Below, one piece after another: positions 25,315 to 34,427 of a stretch of 64,000 bases of DNA. Source of the DNA: Thiocapsa roseopersicina (GTDB taxonomy: Bacteria; Pseudomonadota; Gammaproteobacteria; Chromatiales; Chromatiaceae); contig NZ_FNNZ01000012.1 in the NCBI RefSeq assembly GCF_900106925.1, positions 108,761 through 172,760 of the forward strand, given 5' to 3'. The position numbers and the translations under genes were made by a program. Within the stretch, counting starts at the first letter, position 1. Every line of letters starts with the position of its first letter. The notes under the pieces were generated by a model. The model was not told where the DNA came from. It saw nothing but the letters and a program-made list of their open reading frames with translations, and ran no database searches.

Positions 25315-28300
25315 TGTGCACCTCGCACAGCTCGCGGAAGGCGACCAGTGGGCCGATCGCCGCCCGCGCGTCCGGGCCTTCCAGCATGGCCCCGTCCCCG
25401 ACCAGGATCAGTAGGCGTTGCTGGCGGCTCATCGCCACGCACAGCCGGTTCGGCGACATCAGGTGCCCGTAGCGTCGGCGGTGCGCCAACTCGCTGCCGC
25501 CGGGCAGGGCATTGCTGCGGACCATGGACAGCAGCACCACGTCGAACTCCATGCCCTGAAAGGCATCGACGGTGCCGAAGCGCAGGCGCTCGGCTAGGCG
25601 CCCACTTGGGAGGTGCAGTTCGCGGTAAGGATCGACGATCACCAAGCCGCCATCTTCGTCGGGGGCGGCCATGCTTATCGTCATCAGCGCCTTGCCGATT
25701 TCGGCCACCTGTGCCGAGTAGAAGGTAATGATGCCGAAGGTCAGGCCGGCGGCGGCGGGGTGGTCCATCAGGTGCTTGAGTTCGTGGACCAGCGCCCGTG
25801 CCTCGACCGGGCGGGACTTGCTTTGGCCCGATATCTCGGGGTCCAAGCCTGCGGGCACATCGAGCCAGCCGGCCGGGCCGGGCCAGCCAGGCAGGTCGTG
25901 GGCGAAGTCCGATGCAGGCCGCGGCGAGCGGAATGCCTCGCCATAGGGCGCATAGAACTGCGCGCTGATGAACTCACCCAGCAACGGATGCATGCGGTAT
26001 TGCTCATCGAGGGTAACGGTCCGCCGAATTCCGTCCCTTGACTCCCGCTGGCGGAGGTCGTTGAACAGGCGCTCGAATAGGCTTTCCTTCAGCCATTCCA
26101 GGGTGCACTGTTGAGCATTCTTCGCTGCGGACGGGCCTGTTTTGCTCTCGCCGTCGCCCGACTGTGCGTTGCCGTCCGCGGCTAGGTGCCCCTCCAACTC
26201 CCGTTCGAGCTGCTGATCGACGATATGCGGCAGTTGCCTATGATCGCCCACCAGCACTATACGGCGCCCAGCGCGGGCCAGGGGGATCAGAAGGTCGAGC
26301 GGAGTGGCGCGGGCCGCCTCGTCCACGACCACGGTGTCATAGGCCTGCGTGCCCTTCAGGTCCGCGAGCTCCTTACGTGCGGACTGTTGGCAGGTCGCGG
26401 CGAACACCGAGGTGCAGGCGATCACGGCGCGCTTGACGGCCTCATGATCGCCCTCCAGGGTCTCGAGAAAGGCCAGCACAGCCTCGTCTGCGCCGTCCCG
26501 GGAGGCCTGCTGCCGGAGCGCCAGTTCATCGCGTACAGCGCCGAGGGCCGCGAGCACCTCGGTATTCACCTGCGGGATGCTGTCTTCGGTGCGGTCGGCG
26601 GGGAGCAACGCGAGCAGCAACCGGCGGCGCAAGTCGCCGAGGGCCCGCAGAAACGGCGGTGCGTCGGGGCCATGCCAGGCGATGGCCTGGTTCAGCAGGG
26701 CCAGGTCCGCGGGGGCGAGCAACGGCGTGACCAGTGTGAGCCGGCTAAGTCTGCAGGCGTTGCGTGGACCATCGTCGGTAAAGGCGGTTGTATCATGGCG
26801 CAACGCACGCACCGCGCACAGGGCGCGGGTCCGCTCCGGATCCTGCCGCCGGACCCGCGCCCGTTCGGCGAAGGTGTTCGCCAGCCTCCGCAGACGTTCC
26901 CCACGGGCGGCCGACACGGCGGTGCCGAGACTGTCCGCGGTGCGTTCGAGCATCGCCGCCGTCTGTGCCGGGACGCCGGGGGCCAGCAGATAGGCCTTGA
27001 GCTGCGCCGCGACCAGCCTTTGCAAGGCCGACGGCGGGCGTTGCGGGAGCCGTTTGCGGATCGCGTCGGCTCGCCCTCGCGCCCAGTCCTCGATGACCCT
27101 GTCCACCTGGTTGTCTGCCTCCCCGCGTTGGCGGCGCCCGCCGAACTTGATCGGCGGCAGACCGTTAGCGCTCATTCGTGCAATGGCGTTCTCCACCGCA
27201 TCGTGTTGGAAGCCGCTCAACAATAGGCGCCCCTGGACCCCGTCCGAGCTGTCCCAGACCTCCTGAAGCCGTTCGACCAGGGCGACGATGATCGTGGTCT
27301 TGCCGGTGCCTGGCGGCCCCTGGATCAACGCGATGTCCGGCGTGTTCAGGGCCACTCGCAGGGCCTCCTCCTGGGTCGGCGTCGGTGCGTACGCACCAAA
27401 GACTTTACGGGATACGGCTGGGGTCAGTGCCGGCAGCGTGCCGCGGCGCGGGACTGGCACGGGCTTGCCCTCGAGGAGCAAGCCGAGTTGGGGCATCGGG
27501 CAACTGGCTTGGCGAATCGCGCGCTGCGCATCGTCCCGCCGCTTCAGCCGCGTTTGATCGCCGCGCAGGGACACGAACAGGAAGCCGCGGGACGGCAGGG
27601 TCGCCTCCTGATCGCCGTCGCGGGGCAGGGTCAGCGTGCCGTCGCGCCGGTTCCAGACGGGTTTGGGCTCGAAGGTCGCCACCGGGGGCTGCTCAGTCGC
27701 CTCGTCTGTTTGCCGCTCCTCGGGGGCATCCGTGATCAGTGCCACCGGGATCTGTTCGGCGGCCTCGATGCCGAGTCCCTGTGCCTCCCTTAGCACGCAG
27801 ACAAAGCGCTCGGTGTCCGCGAGGCTCCTAGGGTCGAGCGTGAATCGGCAGGTGCCCTCTGGCAAAGACTCGACCTGAGTATATGCGAGCTGGCCCGACT
27901 CCCTGGCGCGACGGATGGTCATTTCCCGCTCGATCTCGCCGTACCGGCGCCATTGATCGAGGAAACTGCTGCCAGTGGCCGACAGGGCGTCGAGTTCGGC
28001 GGCCGCGGACGCACGCAGCCGCCCGGCCATTGTGGCATCGACGAACTGTATGTCCCCTGTGACCAGGGCGATCGGCGCCTGTCCCTGAGCCTGGCCACGC
28101 ACGATCTTGTCGATCAGCAGCCGCTTTTCAGGGTCGCGCCGGATGAAGGCGTGGGCCGAGCGGCCGAGTAGCGCGAAGGCGTCCGCCGACGTCCCGTGGC
28201 CGGCGGTGGCGAAGGCCCGTTGCCCGTCGCCCTCGCCGGCGAGCAGGAATTGCTCTCGCAGCCAGTCGATGGCCCGCGTTGGGTTGTTATGGGTCCGGGC

Positions 28301-28663
28301 AATGCGTGCGAGGGCCTCGAAACCCTTCTCGTCGATGCCGATCTGTGCCGACGGCAACACCACTGTATGCAGGAAGGTGTGAATCCGGATCCGCAGCCCG
28401 CGCTTGGTCGGGCCAACGATGCGGACCAGGTGGGGTAAATGCCGTGTGCAATGGGCCGCCAGCAGGTCTGCGTGCCTGCGCCCATCGCCAGCGACCTCAA
28501 TCATGTCCGCGCCCACAGCCAGCAGCGCCAACTGATCGCGGTCGGCGTAATGCAGGCGGGCCTCGGTGCCGGGCAGGAAAGATGCCGGCAGGGTATCGGT
28601 GGCGCCGGACCAGGTCAGGTCGAGTTCGTCGCACTGGCCGTGGGGCAATTGTTCGAGCTTCAT
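25298..28663 (-). CDS. SF1 helicase of the Upf1/Dna2 (COG1112-like) type
   Basis: A 1121-residue protein with Walker A LIQGPPGTGKTTIIVALVER near residue 451, motif II VVVDEAARATPLDLLIPLA, motif III IVLVGDHRQLPHIV, motif IV region LDEQYRMHPLLGEF, motif V TVDAFQGMEFDVVLLSMVR and motif VI VAMSRQQRLLILVGD. This full set is the Upf1-like SF1B signature, expected to translocate 5'-3' on nucleic acid. The N-terminal 430 residues are unassigned, and no nuclease domain is visible. A frame overlap of 4 bases with the kinase gene upstream suggests co-translation. Mokosh anti-phage systems also pair a COG1112-type helicase with a kinase domain. Confidence 0.9.
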   Translation of the reverse strand: MKLEQLPHGQCDELDLTWSGATDTLPASFLPGTEARLHYADRDQLALLAVGADMIEVAGDGRRHADLLAAHCTRHLPHLVRIVGPTKRGLRIRIHTFLHTVVLPSAQIGIDEKGFEALARIARTHNNPTRAIDWLREQFLLAGEGDGQRAFATAGHGTSADAFALLGRSAHAFIRRDPEKRLLIDKIVRGQAQGQAPIALVTGDIQFVDATMAGRLRASAAAELDALSATGSSFLDQWRRYGEIEREMTIRRARESGQLAYTQVESLPEGTCRFTLDPRSLADTERFVCVLREAQGLGIEAAEQIPVALITDAPEERQTDEATEQPPVATFEPKPVWNRRDGTLTLPRDGDQEATLPSRGFLFVSLRGDQTRLKRRDDAQRAIRQASCPMPQLGLLLEGKPVPVPRRGTLPALTPAVSRKVFGAYAPTPTQEEALRVALNTPDIALIQGPPGTGKTTIIVALVERLQEVWDSSDGVQGRLLLSGFQHDAVENAIARMSANGLPPIKFGGRRQRGEADNQVDRVIEDWARGRADAIRKRLPQRPPSALQRLVAAQLKAYLLAPGVPAQTAAMLERTADSLGTAVSAARGERLRRLANTFAERARVRRQDPERTRALCAVRALRHDTTAFTDDGPRNACRLSRLTLVTPLLAPADLALLNQAIAWHGPDAPPFLRALGDLRRRLLLALLPADRTEDSIPQVNTEVLAALGAVRDELALRQQASRDGADEAVLAFLETLEGDHEAVKRAVIACTSVFAATCQQSARKELADLKGTQAYDTVVVDEAARATPLDLLIPLARAGRRIVLVGDHRQLPHIVDQQLERELEGHLAADGNAQSGDGESKTGPSAAKNAQQCTLEWLKESLFERLFNDLRQRESRDGIRRTVTLDEQYRMHPLLGEFISAQFYAPYGEAFRSPRPASDFAHDLPGWPGPAGWLDVPAGLDPEISGQSKSRPVEARALVHELKHLMDHPAAAGLTFGIITFYSAQVAEIGKALMTISMAAPDEDGGLVIVDPYRELHLPSGRLAERLRFGTVDAFQGMEFDVVLLSMVRSNALPGGSELAHRRRYGHLMSPNRLCVAMSRQQRLLILVGDGAMLEGPDARAAIGPLVAFRELCEVHNAERL

Positions 28664-30063
28664 GCGCCGTTTCCATGCCAGCGCAACCGCGCCAGCCGAT
28701 GAGGGCGGTCGAGCGGCCCGAAGTGCAGAAGCGATTCATCGCCGGGGATCGGCACCGGCAACAGCTTGCGCCCCTCAAGGCGTTGTAGGCGTCCCCGCAA
28801 CAGCAAATGCACCTCACAATCGGTCAGCAATTCCACCTGGATACCGCCCGGCACCTGGCGGATGCGCAACACCGGCTCGTCGTCCGCGGCGGCCAGCACG
28901 GGTGCGATCACATGCCGCTGCACCAGTCCGGCAAGGGCACCGTTGTCGGCCAGATCGATGATCTTGCGCCAGACGGGTTCGGTACTGACGGCGGAACCCC
29001 CGTCGTCGTCGAACTCCGGATCCCAGCGGTGGACCTCCATCTGGATGAAGGGGCCGCGCCCGGACTCGCAGAACGGACAGTCGCGGGCGACGTAAAAGTT
29101 GGAACCGCAGGCCGAGCAGGACAGCAGCCGATCTGCGAGCCTTCGGAGCAGATCGGTCCACTCGGTCAGGCCGGGACGTGCATCGGGGCGCTGGCGACCG
29201 GGACCGAAGGTGCGCTGGAACAGTGCCAGCAGCGGTTTGGGGATCACCAGTTCACGTGGGATGCCATGGGCGCTGCGGTTCGAGGGATCATCGGCGTCTT
29301 CGATCCAGGGGATTTTTCCCTCGTAGGCGAGTTGCTCGCGGTCCTCGTCGCTGTCCCAACCCGCCTCCTCGACGAAATCGCCGAGAAAGGGATGGACCTG
29401 GGCGAGTACCTGGAAGGCCAAAACGGCAAAGGCGTAGGCATCCGACAGAGTGGTGACGCCGGCGCGGCCGGTGACCACCTCCGGGGCGCCGAAACCGGGG
29501 GTGAAGATGCCCGCGGAGCTGTCGGACAGGTATTGGAGATTGTCCAGGTCGATCAGCCAGACCTCGTTGGCGTCATGGCCTTCGGACACGAACACATTGT
29601 TTGGCGAGACATCGGCATAGACCAGCGGGATCGCGTGCAGCCGTGCCAGCAGGGCGGCAGTTCTGGCGAGCAGTTGCAGGCGGCGGCGTAATCCGCCGGT
29701 GTCGCGATAGAAGGCGCCGAGGCTGCTTCCAGGCGGGGCGATGAGACTGCGGATGGGTACCATGTCTCCCAGTAGCCGCATCGTGTAACCCACCTGATCA
29801 CGCAGCAGGGCAAGCGGCTGAGCCAGATGCATATCGGTGAGTGGCAGCAGCCGGACGTCTTCCAGCCGCCGCCGCAGGGCCGTATGGCCGGCCTCGCCTC
29901 CGGCGGAGACAGGCATGCCCGACGGTCCGGTGACCAGTTTGACGGCGATGTGCGCATTGCGCGTCCGCAGGACCACACCCTGCCCACCGCGTCCCAGGGG
30001 ATCGCCGATCAGATCATGACGATTGCCATCCTCGTCCAGGACGGTCTTGGGAAATCCGCTCAT
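28660..30063 (-). CDS. serine/threonine-type protein kinase with zinc ribbon (TerY-P triad)
   Basis: A 467-residue protein. The kinase fold occupies residues about 15-310. It has a glycine loop GDPLGRGGQGVVL, a lysine in AHIAVKLV, a catalytic segment YADVSPNNVFVS (Asp and Asn kept, HRD changed to YAD) and DLDN in place of DFG. All ATP/metal residues appear present, so it should be active. A four-cysteine zinc ribbon, CSACGSNFYVARDCPFC, follows near 320. The C-terminus is beta-rich. With the adjoining PP2C and vWA genes it makes the kinase-phosphatase-TerY triad known from Ter-type stress and DNA-processing operons. Confidence 0.87.
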   Translation of the reverse strand: MSGFPKTVLDEDGNRHDLIGDPLGRGGQGVVLRTRNAHIAVKLVTGPSGMPVSAGGEAGHTALRRRLEDVRLLPLTDMHLAQPLALLRDQVGYTMRLLGDMVPIRSLIAPPGSSLGAFYRDTGGLRRRLQLLARTAALLARLHAIPLVYADVSPNNVFVSEGHDANEVWLIDLDNLQYLSDSSAGIFTPGFGAPEVVTGRAGVTTLSDAYAFAVLAFQVLAQVHPFLGDFVEEAGWDSDEDREQLAYEGKIPWIEDADDPSNRSAHGIPRELVIPKPLLALFQRTFGPGRQRPDARPGLTEWTDLLRRLADRLLSCSACGSNFYVARDCPFCESGRGPFIQMEVHRWDPEFDDDGGSAVSTEPVWRKIIDLADNGALAGLVQRHVIAPVLAAADDEPVLRIRQVPGGIQVELLTDCEVHLLLRGRLQRLEGRKLLPVPIPGDESLLHFGPLDRPHRLARLRWHGNGA

Positions 30064-30779
30064 TGACCCTCCAGTGCCTCAGTCCGCCACAGAATCGCCA
30101 GGGTCTTGTCGTCGCGGTGCCCCGGCGTTGGCCAAGCACGCAGCATGCTGCCGATCAGGCGGGAGCACTCACCCCGAGGCATGGACCCGTGGCGGTCGAT
30201 GAGGGCGTCGAGCAGATCCAACCGCCGGTCCGGGAGCAGGTCGTCCGCGATGCCGTCGGTGGCCAACAGGATCGCCGCCGGGCCGGGCGGTCGCGGCGCC
30301 AGATGGTACCGCCATTCGCGCAGGTCGGTAGCGATCCCAAGCCCGGTTGTGGTGTTGCCGAAACGCTCGGCCGGGGGTTCCAGCAGGATCACGTCCCCGC
30401 CACAGCGGGCGAGCACCAGGCCATCGCCCAGTTGGGCCAGCAACAGGGGGCCATCACGAACCGCGAGGGCAAAAGCACAGGTGGTCGAGCTATCACCGGC
30501 CCCGAGGGCGTGGACGCGAATGTTCCAGAGGGCGTGGATCAGGCGCAGCAGCAGGTCGGGAGGCGCCCCCGGCGCCGCCGACCAAGCCCGCGCCGCCTCC
30601 GCCACCGCCCGGCAGGCGGCCCGAGAGCCGGCGGCGGCATGGGGTCGGCTGCCGAGACCATCGGCGATCACGGCGAGCGCGAAGGCTCGGTTCTGGCGGC
30701 TCAGCCAGGCGTCCTGGTTCGGTTGCCCGGCGCGGCGGTGCGCCGGACCGCGCACGCTCGACCCCATCATCTGCCACAT
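30060..30779 (-). CDS. PP2C-family protein phosphatase (TerY-P triad)
   Basis: A 239-residue phosphatase with the PP2C metal-site motifs in order: NQDAWL, AVIADGLGSRPHAAAGS, DSSTTCAFAL, LLATDGIADDL and GHRDDKTLAIL. The ATG at 30779 follows the vWA stop by ten bases; nearby ATGs at 30770 and 30767 are alternatives. The open frame continues upstream but there overlaps the vWA gene. The 3' end overlaps the kinase ATG by four bases. It should reverse the action of the neighbouring kinase, setting a phosphorylation switch. Confidence 0.87.
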   Translation of the reverse strand: MWQMMGSSVRGPAHRRAGQPNQDAWLSRQNRAFALAVIADGLGSRPHAAAGSRAACRAVAEAARAWSAAPGAPPDLLLRLIHALWNIRVHALGAGDSSTTCAFALAVRDGPLLLAQLGDGLVLARCGGDVILLEPPAERFGNTTTGLGIATDLREWRYHLAPRPPGPAAILLATDGIADDLLPDRRLDLLDALIDRHGSMPRGECSRLIGSMLRAWPTPGHRDDKTLAILWRTEALEGQ

Positions 30780-30789
30780 CTGGGCCGGC

Positions 30790-31443
30790 CTACAGCCGAT
30801 CCAGATCGTAGGGATCCTGCATCGGCGGCAACTCGTTGGGATTGACGCTGCGCGTTCGGGTGGCGACCGACATGGTGAGGAAATTGAAAAAGTCCCGGAT
30901 GCGCCTGGCATCGGCCGCGCCGAACAGGCGGTCCGTCGCCGGCGCGACGAAACGTCGCAGCACGTCCACATCGGCGTCCGCGCCGATCGCCAGCGCCATC
31001 CGATCCGCCTTCTGGGCACGTCCCTCCTTGGTCATGCGAGTTAGGCCATTCTCCCAGCCGGGGTCCGGCTGACCGTCCGAGAGCAGCACGACGGTCGGCC
31101 GATAGGCCCGCGCCGGAATCTTCTCGCGATCCTCGATCAGATCAGCGGCAAGCTCCATCGCCTTACCCATTGGCGTGCTGCCGCGGGCGGTGAGGTCGGT
31201 CCACTGCACGGTGTTCGCCGTGGCGAGCGGCGTTTGGACCTCGGCGGTGCCGCCGAAGGTGATGATCGCGACATGGATCTCGGCACCCTGGTCATCGGTG
31301 GTGGCGAAGCTCGCCAGCATGTCGCGTATCGATGCGTTCAGGGCCGCGATCTTGCCGTCGGCGTGCATGCTACCGCTCACGTCGGCCAACAGGATGACCG
31401 GAAGCGGGCGGGCGGCACCTGTGGTGAACTCTTTGAGTTGCAT
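30790..31443 (-). CDS. TerY-like von Willebrand factor A protein, intact copy
   Basis: A 217-residue vWA domain protein started at the ATG at 31443, which follows a GGAGA ribosome site. The MIDAS metal site is complete: DVSGS (residues 21-25), the threonine in ARGSTPMG and the aspartate in LLSDGQPD. TerY proteins are single vWA domains encoded with a PP2C phosphatase and a kinase; they probably bind metal and act as the phosphorylated or bridging partner. The C-terminus is the full length expected for the family. Immediately upstream is a truncated paralogue. Confidence 0.87.
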   Translation of the reverse strand: MQLKEFTTGAARPLPVILLADVSGSMHADGKIAALNASIRDMLASFATTDDQGAEIHVAIITFGGTAEVQTPLATANTVQWTDLTARGSTPMGKAMELAADLIEDREKIPARAYRPTVVLLSDGQPDPGWENGLTRMTKEGRAQKADRMALAIGADADVDVLRRFVAPATDRLFGAADARRIRDFFNFLTMSVATRTRSVNPNELPPMQDPYDLDRL

Positions 31444-31559
31444 GGGGATGGTCTCCGGTATGGTAGCGATTGGGGCGGGTTGCCGACTGGCCCGTGGCAA
31501 GGCGGTCTGTTCCGCCCCGTCGAACTGCAGTCAAGCCTTGCGCCAGGTTATTACGATAA

Positions 31560-31868
31560 CTAATTAATTGGTTTAGGGTAGCGCCGCGCCAGCGGGGTAC
31601 CGCCGCTGGCGACGAACTCCTGGATGCCCTGAATCTGATGAGCAGCGGACAGGGGTAAATGGGCCTGTGCGTCGCCGCCGAAGGTGTTCACGCCGAGATG
31701 GATCTCCGCACGCAGACGGCTCTCCGTCGGGAAGCTCTTAACCATGTCGCGCAGCGATTGGTTCAAAGCCTCGATCTTGCCATCGACTCCCAAACTTCCG
31801 CTGGTGTCGGCGAGGATGAAGACGGGAAGCGGCCGCGGGGCCGTGACGGCGAAGTCTTTCATCGCCAT
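31560..31868 (-). pseudogene. truncated TerY-like vWA copy
   Basis: Starts like its intact neighbour (MAMKDFAVTAPRPLPVFILA, DTSGS) but diverges after GGTPL, just at the MIDAS threonine, and ends 10 codons later (ARRYPKPIN). The second half of the domain, with the last metal ligand, is missing, and only about 115 bases separate it from the next gene, so the 3' half has been deleted. It could make a 102-residue protein. I consider it a decayed tandem duplicate, but a short regulatory vWA fragment cannot be excluded. Confidence 0.65.
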
Positions 31869-31924
31869 AGTTTGAGTCCCTGTTGTTTCTGATGCGGTTA
31901 GGTGCCGATTGCCCGCTACGGACA

Positions 31925-32230
31925 TCAGTTGCGCGGGAGTTCCGGATTGCGATAGACGGTGATGACATCGTCGCTCTTCGGTGAGAGCAGGACCTGGAGG
32001 TTCTCCAGCCGACGGATGTCGAGTCCCTGCCGGGCGTAACGGCGCACCTCCTTTCTGCCTACGAAGTAGAAGCGTGCACCGCGGGTATGGCGACAGCGAC
32101 CCAGGCGTAGGACGTCGGCCAAATCGTCGCGGCGGATACCACGCTGACTCATGCGCAGCCGAGCGTGTTCGGTCAACGCGAAGGAATCGATCGGGGCGGC
32201 TTGTTGGTCGTGACGGGTCTGTTGTTGCAT
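31925..32230 (-). CDS. DUF4258-like small protein, first gene behind the sigma54 promoter
   Basis: A 101-residue basic protein: FALTEHARLRMSQRGIRRDD, then RGARFYFVGRKEVRRYARQG, then VLLSPKSDDVITVYRNPE. The opening H-AxxRMxxRGI and the closing VITVYRNP are typical of DUF4258 proteins, which share the small fold of RelE/ParE-type RNase toxins. No antitoxin gene is adjacent. It begins about 40 bases after the sigma54-type promoter and is therefore the leader gene of the vWA-PP2C-kinase-helicase run. It may be an effector or a small regulator. Confidence 0.7.
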   Translation of the reverse strand: MQQQTRHDQQAAPIDSFALTEHARLRMSQRGIRRDDLADVLRLGRCRHTRGARFYFVGRKEVRRYARQGLDIRRLENLQVLLSPKSDDVITVYRNPELPRN

Positions 32231-32267
32231 CGACGGAACTCCTTGGTATGTGTCGATGCCTATTACT

Positions 32268-32283
32268 CAATCCTTGTGCCAAC
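32268..32283 (-). promoter_or_regulatory. sigma54-type -24/-12 promoter
   Basis: On the minus strand TGGCACAAGGATTGAG occupies 32283-32268. The -24 element TGGCAC is perfect, the -12 element reads TTGA instead of TTGC, and the GG-to-TG spacing is that of sigma54 promoters. Transcription would start near 32257 and enter the DUF4258 gene. The gene immediately upstream encodes a sigma54 activator. An A/T-rich tract lies just upstream of -24. Confidence 0.7.
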
Positions 32284-32335
32284 ATTTTATTACTTTTTTT
32301 TCAACGGCATGCGTGATTTATGGTGAAGATAAAAG

Positions 32336-32372
32336 TAACTTCGGTTACTCCTGGAGGTGTCTGGGTTACTTT
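32336..32372. promoter_or_regulatory. upstream activator sites for the sigma54 regulator
   Basis: A perfect inverted repeat AGTAAC-TTCG-GTTACT lies at 32336-32351 and a further half site GTTACT at 32367-32372, about 53-90 bases upstream of the -24 element. That is where enhancer-binding proteins of the NtrC class bind. The half site overlaps the end of the activator gene. A near-identical palindrome occurs at 16443. Confidence 0.6.
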
Positions 32373-33877
32373 GAGCTTCTGGACGGGGCTTTCCCCGGAT
32401 CCAGCCCGTGGCTGCGGAGGCGATTTGAAAGCACCTGGTGACTGCCGAGCCCCAGGAGTTGTGCGGCATCTTTCTTGACGCCGCCAGCAGTTTCAAGGGC
32501 CTTTCCCAGATAGTGTTTCTCGACATGTCCTAAGAGGGCATCCAGATCAAACCCGGCTCCGAGTGACCTATTCATGATGCCGGCGGAATCCTCTGTTCTT
32601 CCGAGAAGCGCGTCACGAATGTCGGCGTCGCCCAACAGGCCGTCCTGCGCCCACAGGGCCGCCCGCAGTAGCGTAGCGTGGAGTTCGCGGACGTTGCCAG
32701 GCCATGCCTCGCGCAGGAGTCGATTGCGAGCGTTCGGACTGAGCTTGAGTTCGGAATCGATACCGAGAGTCTGTTGGATCGCACCGAGGAAATGCTCGAT
32801 AAGAGGCATCAAGTCACCGTGGCGCTCGCGCAGGGGCGGTAGTTCCAGAACACCTACGGCCACTCGGTAGAAAAGATCCTCGCGAAAGCGATGATCCGCG
32901 ATGTCCTGTTGGAGGTCTCGGTGTGTGGCGGCGATAAGGCGTACATCGACCGGGCGTTCCTTCGCATCGCCGACCGCTGTGATGACTCCTTCCTGCAGTA
33001 CGCGCAGCAGTCGCACCTGCGCGGAAGCAGAAAGCTCTCCGAGCTCGTCGAGGAATAGGGTGCCGCCTTGTGCCTGTTCGAACACGCCTGCTTGATCGCG
33101 CACCGCCCCGGTGAAGGCGCCTTTGAGATGGCCAAACAGGGTCGAGTCGATCAGCTCCGGCGGAATGGCGCCGCAGTTCAGGGCTACGAAGGGCTTGCCG
33201 CTGCGCGTGCTGATGTTGTGTATAGCACGCGCAAACAACTCTTTTCCAGTGCCGGTCTCCCCCAGAACCAGTACCGGAACATCAAATCGAGCCAGCGCGG
33301 CCGCGCGCTGTTTGAGCTTCATCATATTCGGATGGCCGGTGACGATGCGCTCGAAATCAGCGGTCATTGGGACAGGAGCTGCCGCCATTTCGCGCAGGCG
33401 AAGACCGTCACTCGCGGATCCGAGTGGGAGGAACTCCGCCGAAATGGCGAAGGGTAGATCGACAGGCTGTACGCCCTGCTCGGCTGATGCCTGCAGGAAA
33501 TCGGCTTGATAACGGGTCTTGCCGAGCAGTATCCATACCGCCTGCATGGCGGGGGTCCCAGGACTAATCAGGATTTGCCGTTTCGCCTCCGGATGGGTCG
33601 TCCATACCTCATGCAGCAATGCCTCGGCAGCCTTATAAATATCCGAGTAATCTACGGGGGAACTGAGTTGTGCGTGGCGCGCGTTCAGTTTGCCGGGGGC
33701 GTGGTGGTCCAGCCAATCGAGATACGGCGCGACGTCAGCTGGAGAGTAATTGTAGAGCAGGTAGGTCTGGTTTGGTTGAACCGTCCGCAAGGTCGCCAAT
33801 ACCGGGCCGTCTCCTGCTTCCGCGTCTACGGCATCCAGATCTCGTTTTCCAATCCAACTAACAACGATATGTTTCAT
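32366..33877 (-). CDS. RtcR-like sigma54 activator with N-terminal CARF-type sensor domain
   Basis: A 503-residue enhancer-binding protein. Residues 1-160 form a Rossmann-like sensor; [20 protein letters not shown] (100-119) matches the CARF-type motif found in RtcR and in CRISPR-associated ring-nucleotide sensors. The AAA+ domain has Walker A GETGTGK (206-212), the sigma54-contacting GAFTGA (253-258), Walker B LFLDE (274-278) and LPPLRER. A Fis-like HTH closes the protein ([20 protein letters not shown]). It lies just upstream of a sigma54-type promoter on the same strand, so it should activate the downstream cluster when its sensor binds a nucleotide ligand. Confidence 0.9.
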   Translation of the reverse strand: MKHIVVSWIGKRDLDAVDAEAGDGPVLATLRTVQPNQTYLLYNYSPADVAPYLDWLDHHAPGKLNARHAQLSSPVDYSDIYKAAEALLHEVWTTHPEAKRQILISPGTPAMQAVWILLGKTRYQADFLQASAEQGVQPVDLPFAISAEFLPLGSASDGLRLREMAAAPVPMTADFERIVTGHPNMMKLKQRAAALARFDVPVLVLGETGTGKELFARAIHNISTRSGKPFVALNCGAIPPELIDSTLFGHLKGAFTGAVRDQAGVFEQAQGGTLFLDELGELSASAQVRLLRVLQEGVITAVGDAKERPVDVRLIAATHRDLQQDIADHRFREDLFYRVAVGVLELPPLRERHGDLMPLIEHFLGAIQQTLGIDSELKLSPNARNRLLREAWPGNVRELHATLLRAALWAQDGLLGDADIRDALLGRTEDSAGIMNRSLGAGFDLDALLGHVEKHYLGKALETAGGVKKDAAQLLGLGSHQVLSNRLRSHGLDPGKAPSRSSK

Positions 33878-34427
33878 TGGTGGCCTGATCCATCTTGGCT
33901 CTTATTGGCAATTAGCACGCAGGTTTTGTGCTTCTGCCAGTACCTGAAAGTTTATGAGGTTTTGGCGGGAACGCTGCCACGATTGACCCGATACGCCGTC
34001 TCCGCGCCCGTCACAACCAAAACGCCAGCCCCATGATACGCAATAGGTCTCGAAAAATGTACGCGCCCCCTTTCAGGTGAAGCGATGCTGCCCGACCCCG
34101 TAGATCTCTTTCTTTCTTGACTTCGCTCGCCGGGTGGTGCGGCCCACCACCTTTGTTGCCTGTTCGAATTCGTGGGACTCGGGCGTTCCGAGCGCGCCCT
34201 GTAGCTCAACCCGCGAACTGATGCTGACCGCGCCGCTCCACATGCCGGCTCTAGCCTGCTGGGGTGGGGCGTGTAAAAAGCGTGCACGATCGACTAAAAA
34301 AGATGGCGTGGGCGCGTACCTCAATCCTGACTGGTTCGTCGGGTTATCGTCGAACACCAGTGCCAGTTTGTATCCGAAGTTTCCGGATTCTGAAAATCTT
34401 CTACTGACCGCCCTGGGAGGACGAGAC

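Noticed and set aside
32366..33877. RtcR of an RNA repair (rtcBA) operon
   Set aside because: The domain layout is RtcR-like, but no RNA ligase rtcB or cyclase rtcA gene is in the neighbourhood; the regulated genes are the TerY-P/helicase cluster.
34073..34243. Minus-strand frame ending KKEIYGVGQHRFT
   Set aside because: It looks like a C-terminal fragment of a real protein (LGTPESHEFEQATK segment), but I cannot name the family or find the rest, so I did not annotate it.
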